DNA of 48,272 nucleotides from Microlunatus kandeliicorticis. Lineage in GTDB: Bacteria; Actinomycetota; Actinomycetes; Propionibacteriales; Propionibacteriaceae. This document shows, piece after piece, positions 43,197 through 48,272 of this stretch. The position numbers and the translations under genes are program-made. The notes under the pieces are model-generated. The model did no database searches and was not told where the DNA came from. It worked only from the letters and a program-made list of their open reading frames with translations. Within the stretch, counting starts at the first letter, position 1; each line of letters starts with the position of its first letter. The stretch is taken from contig NZ_JACGWT010000008.1 in the NCBI RefSeq assembly GCF_014137855.1, forward strand, positions 1 through 48,272, read 5' to 3'.

Positions 43197-46100
43197 TTGC
43201 ACCTCAAGAGCCTGACCCTGCGGGGCTTCAAGTCCTTCGCCTCCGCGACCACGCTCGACTTCGAACCCGGCATCACCTGCGTCGTCGGACCGAACGGCTC
43301 GGGCAAGTCGAACGTGGTCGACGCGCTCAGCTGGGTGATGGGCGAGCAGGGGGCCAAGAGCCTGCGCGGCGGCAAGATGGAGGACGTCATCTTCGCCGGC
43401 ACCTCCGGGCGGGCGCCGCTGGGCCGCGCCGAGGTGGTGCTGACCATCGACAACACCGACGGCGCGCTGCCGATCGAGTACGCCGAGGTCACCATCAGCC
43501 GGACCATGTTCCGCAACGGCGGCTCCGAGTACGAGATCAACGGGCACAAGGCCCGGCTGCTCGACGTCCAGGAGCTGCTCAGCGACTCCGGGATCGGGCG
43601 CGAGATGCACGTCATCGTCGGCCAGGGCCAGCTCGACACCATCCTGCAGGCCACCCCGGAGATCCGGCGCGGGTTCATCGAGGAGGCCGCCGGCGTCCTC
43701 AAGCACCGCAAGCGCAAGGAGAAGGCGCTCCGCAAGCTGGAGGCCACCGAGACCAACGTCAACCGGCTGGCCGACCTGGTCAGCGAGATTCGCCGCCAGC
43801 TCAAGCCGCTCGGCCGGCAGGCCGAGGTGGCCCGCAAGGCCGCGGTGATCCAGGCCGAGGTGCGCGACGCCCGGGCCCGGCTGCTCGCCGACGACCTGGT
43901 CCAGGCCACCCTGGCGCTGGAGAGCGATCTGGCCGACGAGGCCGCGCTCAAGGCGCGCCGCGAGTCGGTCGAGCAGCGACTGGCCGAGGCCCGGGCCGCC
44001 GAGGCCGAGGCCGAGGAGACCGTCCGGGCCCAGGTGCCGCGGCTCAACCGGGCCCAGGACGTCTGGTACTCACTCGCGGCGCTCCGCGAGCGGATCGGGT
44101 CGACCGCCTCGATCGCCCGGGAGCGCGTCCGCAACGCCCGCGACGCCCCCGACGAGGAGCGCAGCGGCCGCGATCCCGACCAGCTCGAGGCCGAGGCCGA
44201 GGTGATCGGTCGCGAGGAGGCCGCGCTGCGCACCGAGGTCGACGCGAGGGCCGAGACGCTCCGGGCCGCCACCGCGCACCGCGAGGACCGCGAGGCCGCG
44301 CACGGCGCCGAGGAGAAGCGGCTGGCCTCGCTGGTCCGGGCCGCCGCCGACCGGCGCGAGGGGCTCGCCCGGCTCACCGGCCAGGTCAACTCGCTGCGCA
44401 GCCGGGCCGAGGCCGCCGACGACGAGATCGGCCGGCTGAGCGCCGCCCGCGAGCTCGCCGAGCAGCGCGCCGAGACCGCCGCCCGTGAGTTCACCGCTCT
44501 CGAGACCACCGTCGCGGGCCTGGACGCCGGGGAGTCCGGGCTCGACGACGAGCACGAGCACGCCGAGGAGCGGCTCCGGGACGTCGAGGAGCGGCTGACC
44601 GCCCTCCGCGCCGACGCCCAGCGCGCCCAGCAGGAGCGGGCCGCGCTGTCCGCCCGGGTCGAGGCGCTCCAGCTGGGCCTGCAGCGCAAGGACGCCGCTG
44701 CCGCGCTGCTCGCCCGCACCGGGTCCGACGCCGTCGCCGGGCTGGACGGGGCCGTGGCCGGCCTGCTGACCATCGGGGCCGGCTGGGAGGCCGCCGTGTC
44801 GGCCGCGCTCGGCTCGGCCGCCGACGCGCTGGTCGCCGACTCGGCCGCCACCGCCGTCGAGGCGTTCGGCGTGCTCAAGCGTGACGACCTCGGCCGGGCC
44901 GGTTTGCTGCTCGCGGGCGCCCCGGACCCGGTCGCCCCGGTCGCCCGGGACGCGCTGCCCGGCGGGGCGCACTGGGCCGTCGACCTGGTCCAGGGGCCGG
45001 ACCGGCTGCGTCCGGCGCTCGACCGGCTGCTCGACGGGGTGGTGCTGGTCGAGGACCTCGACGCGGCCCGCGCCCTGGTCGAGCAGCGTCCCGAGCTGAC
45101 CGCGGTCACCCGGGACGCCGACCTGCTCTCCGCCCACCTGGCCGCCGGCGGCTCGACCGCCCAGCCCAGCCTGATCGAGGTGCAGGCTGCCGTCGACGAC
45201 GCCGAGGCCCGGCTGGCCGAGGCGTCGGCCGCCTGCGAACGGTTCCGGTTCGCCGAGGCCGAGCTGGTCACCGAGCGCACCGGGGCCGCCGAGCGGGTCG
45301 AGCACACCCTCGAGCGGCTGCACGAGTCCGACGCGCGGATGGCCGCGGTCGCCGAGCAGCTCGGCCAGCTCAACACCAGCGCCCGCGCCTCGCGCGACGA
45401 GGCCGACCGGCTGGCCCGGGCGATCGGGGAGGCCGAGGCGGCCCGCGAACGCGACATCGCCGGGCTCGCCGAGCTCGAGGAGCGGCTGGCCGCCGCCTCG
45501 ACCGAGACCACCGAGGAACCCGACCCGACGCTGCGGGACCGGCTCGCCGAGGAGGCCCGGCTGGCCCGGGCCGCCGAGATGGACGCCCGGCTCGCGCTGC
45601 GCACCGGCGAGGAACGGGTCCGCGCGCTGGCCGGCCGGGCCGACTCGCTGCGCAAGGCCGCCGCGCACGAGCGGCAGGCCCAGGCCCGGGCCCGGGCCCG
45701 TCGGCTGCGGATGCTGGCCGAGGCCGAGGTGGCCCGTGCGGTGCTGGTCGGCGCCGAGCACCTGGCCCGGCTGACCGAGGCCTCGATCGCGGCCGCCGAG
45801 ACCGAGCGACGGCAGGCCGAGCAGGCCCGGTCGGAGGCCGACCAGGCGCTGGCCGCGGCCCGCCGGTCGGCCCGCGAGCTGGCCGGCGAGCTGGAGAAGC
45901 TGGTCGACAGCGTGCACCGCGACGAGATGGCCCGCACCGAGCAGCGGATGCGGATCGAGACACTGGCCGCCAAGGCGATGGACGACCTCGGGCTCGACGC
46001 CGGGACGCTGACCCGCGACTACGGGCCCGACCAGCCGATCCCGGTGCTGACCCGCGAGGACGGCACGGCGATCGGCGAGGACGACGAACGCCCCGAGCCG

Positions 46101-46775
46101 GTGCCGTTCGTCCGGGACGAGCAGCTCAAGCGGCTCCGTCGGGCCGAGCGCAACCTCGGCGTGCTGGGCAAGGTCAACCCGCTGGCGCTCGAGGAGTTCG
46201 CGGCGATGGAGGAGCGGCACGCCTTCCTGGCCGAGCAGCTCGACGACCTGCGCAGGACCCGGGCCGACCTGATGGAGATCATCACCGACGTCGACGCCCG
46301 GGTCGAGCAGGTCTTCGCCGAGGCCTACGCCGACGTCGAGCAGGCGTTCAACCGGGTGTTCAGCCGGCTGTTCCCCGGTGGCGAGGGCCGGCTGGTGCTG
46401 ACCGAGCCCGGCTCGTGGCTCACCACCGGCGTCGACGTCGAGGCCCGCCCGGCGGGCAAGAAGGTCAAGCGGCTGTCGCTGCTCTCGGGCGGCGAGCGCT
46501 CGCTGGTCGCGGTGGCCTTCCTGGTCGCGCTGTTCATCGCCCGGCCGAGCCCGTTCTACATCCTCGACGAGGTCGAGGCCGCGCTCGACGACACCAACCT
46601 GGGCCGGCTGCTCGGCATCTACGAGGAGCTCCGGGCCAACAGCCAGCTGCTGGTGATCACCCACCAGAAGCGGACGATGGAGATCGCCGACGCGCTCTAC
46701 GGGGTGACCATGCGAGGCGACGGCGTCTCGGCGGTGATCAGCCAGCGGATGACCGACGCCGAGTCGGTCGCCTGA
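43197..46775 (+). CDS. smc: Chromosome segregation ATPase SMC
   Basis: Condenses and organises the chromosome with ScpA/ScpB. The 1192-aa protein has Walker A GPNGSGKSN (31-39), a first coiled coil, the hinge (about 500-650, DAVAGLDGAVAGLLTIGAGWEAAVSAALGS region), a returning coiled coil rich in A/E/R, the C-signature LSGGE (1096-1100) and Walker B FYILDEVEAALDD with D-loop. The start is TTG 43197 (LHLKSLTLRGFKSFA), preceded by AGAGGA at 8 nt, an unusual initiation codon for this window. Confidence 0.96.
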   Translation: MHLKSLTLRGFKSFASATTLDFEPGITCVVGPNGSGKSNVVDALSWVMGEQGAKSLRGGKMEDVIFAGTSGRAPLGRAEVVLTIDNTDGALPIEYAEVTISRTMFRNGGSEYEINGHKARLLDVQELLSDSGIGREMHVIVGQGQLDTILQATPEIRRGFIEEAAGVLKHRKRKEKALRKLEATETNVNRLADLVSEIRRQLKPLGRQAEVARKAAVIQAEVRDARARLLADDLVQATLALESDLADEAALKARRESVEQRLAEARAAEAEAEETVRAQVPRLNRAQDVWYSLAALRERIGSTASIARERVRNARDAPDEERSGRDPDQLEAEAEVIGREEAALRTEVDARAETLRAATAHREDREAAHGAEEKRLASLVRAAADRREGLARLTGQVNSLRSRAEAADDEIGRLSAARELAEQRAETAAREFTALETTVAGLDAGESGLDDEHEHAEERLRDVEERLTALRADAQRAQQERAALSARVEALQLGLQRKDAAAALLARTGSDAVAGLDGAVAGLLTIGAGWEAAVSAALGSAADALVADSAATAVEAFGVLKRDDLGRAGLLLAGAPDPVAPVARDALPGGAHWAVDLVQGPDRLRPALDRLLDGVVLVEDLDAARALVEQRPELTAVTRDADLLSAHLAAGGSTAQPSLIEVQAAVDDAEARLAEASAACERFRFAEAELVTERTGAAERVEHTLERLHESDARMAAVAEQLGQLNTSARASRDEADRLARAIGEAEAARERDIAGLAELEERLAAASTETTEEPDPTLRDRLAEEARLARAAEMDARLALRTGEERVRALAGRADSLRKAAAHERQAQARARARRLRMLAEAEVARAVLVGAEHLARLTEASIAAAETERRQAEQARSEADQALAAARRSARELAGELEKLVDSVHRDEMARTEQRMRIETLAAKAMDDLGLDAGTLTRDYGPDQPIPVLTREDGTAIGEDDERPEPVPFVRDEQLKRLRRAERNLGVLGKVNPLALEEFAAMEERHAFLAEQLDDLRRTRADLMEIITDVDARVEQVFAEAYADVEQAFNRVFSRLFPGGEGRLVLTEPGSWLTTGVDVEARPAGKKVKRLSLLSGGERSLVAVAFLVALFIARPSPFYILDEVEAALDDTNLGRLLGIYEELRANSQLLVITHQKRTMEIADALYGVTMRGDGVSAVISQRMTDAESVA

Positions 46776-46962
46776 GCCCGGTCGCTTCGGCGACGGGGCC
46801 TCACCGGACCACCGGGGCGGGGGCGGACGAGACCCAACTGTGACCGCGACACACAGTGTCCGCGGGCCGTATTCACACGGGCCTCTCAGATCCGGCTGTC
46901 AGGATGGCAGCGCAGTCCTTCCCCGTTTCGTCCGATTCACTGCAGTGCGAAAGGTCACCGAG
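46776..46962 (+). other. Intergenic region smc - small membrane protein
   Basis: 187 nt. It contains overlapping inverted repeats CTGTG (46838-46842)/CACAG (46852-46856) and GACAC-ACA-GTGTC (46848-46860), possibly a regulator site. No clear promoter hexamers; CAGGAT (46909-46914) is a weak -10 candidate. Confidence 0.35.
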
Positions 46963-47208
46963 GTGATCGTCTACCTGATCGCGATGCTCGTCGTCCTCGC
47001 CGTCGCCGCCGGCGTCGTCGGGATGGTCCTCGTCGGCATCGAGGGCCGCAAGCTCGAGCGCTACCCGCAGCTCGCCCACTTCCTCACCCGGGCCGCCGCG
47101 CACCTGAGCGGCGAGGCCGCCGAGACCCGCGGTCCGGCCTCCGCCCGCAGCACCACCGGGGCGCTCGAGGCGCGCCCGGTCGAGGTCCCGGTCCGCGAGC
47201 GCGTCTGA
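46963..47208 (+). CDS. Small single-pass membrane protein, 81 aa
   Basis: VIVYLIAMLVVLAVAAGVVG forms an N-terminal transmembrane helix (residues 1-25), followed by GIEGRKLERYPQLAHFLTRA and a disordered S/T/A/E tail. No family recognised. GTG 46963 has GAAAGG 8 nt upstream; an earlier in-frame GTG at 46945 and a longer frame exist but lack support. It lies between smc and ftsY and ends with a strong hairpin, so it is probably its own transcription unit. Confidence 0.6.
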   Translation: MIVYLIAMLVVLAVAAGVVGMVLVGIEGRKLERYPQLAHFLTRAAAHLSGEAAETRGPASARSTTGALEARPVEVPVRERV

Positions 47209-47223
47209 GCCGAACCCGTCGTC

Positions 47224-47248
47224 CGCCCGGTCACCGCGTGACCGGGCG
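47224..47248 (+). terminator. Terminator before ftsY
   Basis: CGCCCGGTCAC (47224-47234) and GTGACCGGGCG (47238-47248) form a perfect 11-bp stem with a CGC loop, followed by TTCGTGCGTG. It separates the small membrane protein gene from the leaderless ftsY promoter. Confidence 0.75.
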
Positions 47249-47264
47249 TTCGTGCGTGCGTCCC

Positions 47265-47270
47265 TAGGAT
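47265..47270 (+). promoter_or_regulatory. Leaderless -10 box of ftsY
   Basis: TAGGAT, 6 nt before GTG 47277; the same hexamer and spacing as upstream of the ArsR-type gene. Confidence 0.5.
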
Positions 47271-47276
47271 GACGCG

Positions 47277-48272
47277 GTGGACCTGACAACCCTGTACCTG
47301 ATCATCGGCGGCGCGGTCGTCGTGGTGGCCGCCGTGGTCGTCGGGCTGGTGGTCGGCACCCGCCGTGGCGCCCTCGGCCGCGGCCGTCGGCAGCGCGAGC
47401 TCGACCGGGGTGGTCGTGCCGACACCGAGGCCGGCGACGGCTCGGGCGGGCCGACCGGCACGCTGGCCCCGGAGCGTCCGGCCGAGGACGAGGTCGTCGA
47501 GGCCGAGCTGGTCGAACCGACCGCCACCCTCGAACGTCCGGAGACCCCCGAGAGCCGTCTGGTCCGGCTCCGTCGCCGGCTCGCGGGCTCGCAGAACGCG
47601 TTCGGTCGCGGGCTGCTGACGCTGCTGTCGCGCGACCGGCTCGACGAGGACACCTGGGAGGAGTTCGAGAACGTCCTGCTCAGCTCCGACCTCGGAGTCA
47701 AGCCGACCATGGAACTGGTCGAGCGGCTCCGCGACCGGCTGCGCGTCGAGGGGGTGGCCGACGGCACCCGGGCCCGCGCCGTGCTCCGCGAGGAGCTGCT
47801 GGCGCTGGTGGACCCGACCATGGACCGCACGCTGGCCGTCGAGCGCGGCGAGCAGCCGGCGGTGGTGATGGTCGTCGGGGTCAACGGCACCGGCAAGACC
47901 ACCACGGTCGGCAAGCTGGCCCGGGTGCTGGTGGCCGAGGACAAGGACGTGCTGCTCGGCGCCGCCGACACCTTCCGCGCCGCGGCCGCCGACCAACTCG
48001 AGACCTGGGGCGGCCGGGTCGGCGTCCCGGTGGTCCGCGGCGACGAGGGCGCCGACCCGGCCAGCGTGGCCTTCGAGTCGGTCCGCGCCGGGATCGAGGC
48101 CGAGGTCGACGTGGTGCTGATCGACACCGCCGGCCGGCTGCACACCAAGACCGGATTGATGGACGAGCTCGGCAAGGTCAAGCGGGTGGTCGAACGGCAG
48201 GCCCCGGTGACCGAGGTGCTGCTGGTGCTCGACGCGACGACCGGCCAGAACGGGCTGATCCAGGCCCGGATC
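47277..48272 (+). CDS. ftsY: Signal recognition particle receptor FtsY (partial, runs off right edge)
   Basis: SRP receptor GTPase that targets nascent membrane proteins. 332 codons are visible. An N-terminal transmembrane segment (LYLIIGGAVVVVAAVVVGLVV) and acidic A region (to about residue 85) precede the NG domain: N-domain helices (GRGLLTLLSRDRLDEDTWEEF), G1 GVNGTGKTT (201-209), G2 DTFRAAAADQLETW, G3 DTAGRLHTK and the start of G4 (LLVLDATTGQNG). The transmembrane anchor is usual in actinobacterial FtsY. GTG 47277 follows TAGGAT by 6 nt. The C-terminal portion lies beyond the window. Confidence 0.95.
   Translation, partial: MDLTTLYLIIGGAVVVVAAVVVGLVVGTRRGALGRGRRQRELDRGGRADTEAGDGSGGPTGTLAPERPAEDEVVEAELVEPTATLERPETPESRLVRLRRRLAGSQNAFGRGLLTLLSRDRLDEDTWEEFENVLLSSDLGVKPTMELVERLRDRLRVEGVADGTRARAVLREELLALVDPTMDRTLAVERGEQPAVVMVVGVNGTGKTTTVGKLARVLVAEDKDVLLGAADTFRAAAADQLETWGGRVGVPVVRGDEGADPASVAFESVRAGIEAEVDVVLIDTAGRLHTKTGLMDELGKVKRVVERQAPVTEVLLVLDATTGQNGLIQARI

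Noticed and set aside
42905-45973. Long antisense open frame opposite GtrA and smc
   Set aside because: Ser/Arg/Ala-rich shadow of the smc coding frame with no family resemblance.
46839-46854. Crp-like TGTGACCGCGACACAC upstream of the small membrane protein
   Set aside because: The half-sites are spaced by 5 rather than 6 nt; it is better described as overlapping inverted repeats of unknown use.

Overview
The window is about 48 kb of very GC-rich DNA (mostly GTG starts, strong C/G third-position bias) from an actinobacterium. Gene content and order (dxr-rip1-ispG, rimP-nusA-ylxR-infB-rbfA-truB-ribF, rpsO-pnp-M16 peptidase-dapB, rpmB-recG-rsmD-coaD, DUF177-rpmF-rnc-mutM-smc-ftsY) match conserved chromosomal core synteny of the phylum. 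DUF222-HNH genes, a DUF4439 lipoprotein after proS and a GtrA gene before smc point to Propionibacteriales (Nocardioides/Microlunatus-like); this placement is inference. No rRNA, tRNA, insertion sequence, CRISPR array or prophage was seen.

Layout. 1-7.6 kb: edge of a LOG-like gene, then non-mevalonate isoprenoid genes dxr and ispG around the site-2 protease rip1, with a DUF222/HNH gene wedged between rip1 and ispG; then a GNAT gene and a two-gene RHH-VOC module with its own palindromic operator. 7.6-12.1 kb: proS, a DUF4439 lipoprotein, rimP-nusA. 12.1-15.1 kb: a divergent lacI / GH13 alpha-glucosidase pair that splits nusA from ylxR-infB. 15.1-21.2 kb: ylxR, infB, rbfA, truB, ribF. 21.2-24.0 kb: a structured intergenic region, then a PfkB sugar kinase and an acyl-CoA synthetase on the minus strand. 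24.0-31.7 kb: rpsO, a long structured leader, pnp, M16 peptidase, a nucleotidyltransferase, dapB, an LmeA-like protein and a GNAT gene. 31.7-37.4 kb: RNase J, a small basic protein with a perfect palindromic operator, an ArsR-type regulator, rpmB, recG. 37.4-48.3 kb: rsmD, a 79-bp tandem palindromic repeat array, coaD, a coiled-coil protein, DUF177-rpmF-rnc-mutM, GtrA, smc, a small membrane protein, and ftsY running off the right edge.

Functionally this is mostly translation and RNA metabolism (IF2, NusA, RimP, RbfA, TruB, PNPase, RNase J, RNase III, S15, L28, L32), with isoprenoid, flavin, CoA and lysine/peptidoglycan precursor synthesis, DNA repair (RecG, MutM), chromosome segregation (SMC) and membrane targeting (FtsY). 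Many genes show a TANNNT -10 box 6-10 nt before a GTG, the layout of leaderless transcripts.

No large new defence or biosynthetic system is evident. The novelty lies in small elements: the autoregulated-looking RHH-VOC module, the 72-aa protein behind a TTGACA promoter and a 30-bp palindrome, a candidate small RNA locus after ribF, a C-rich double hairpin before RNase J, mini-ORFs in the infB leader, the 79-bp hairpin array, and two accessory insertions into otherwise conserved operons.
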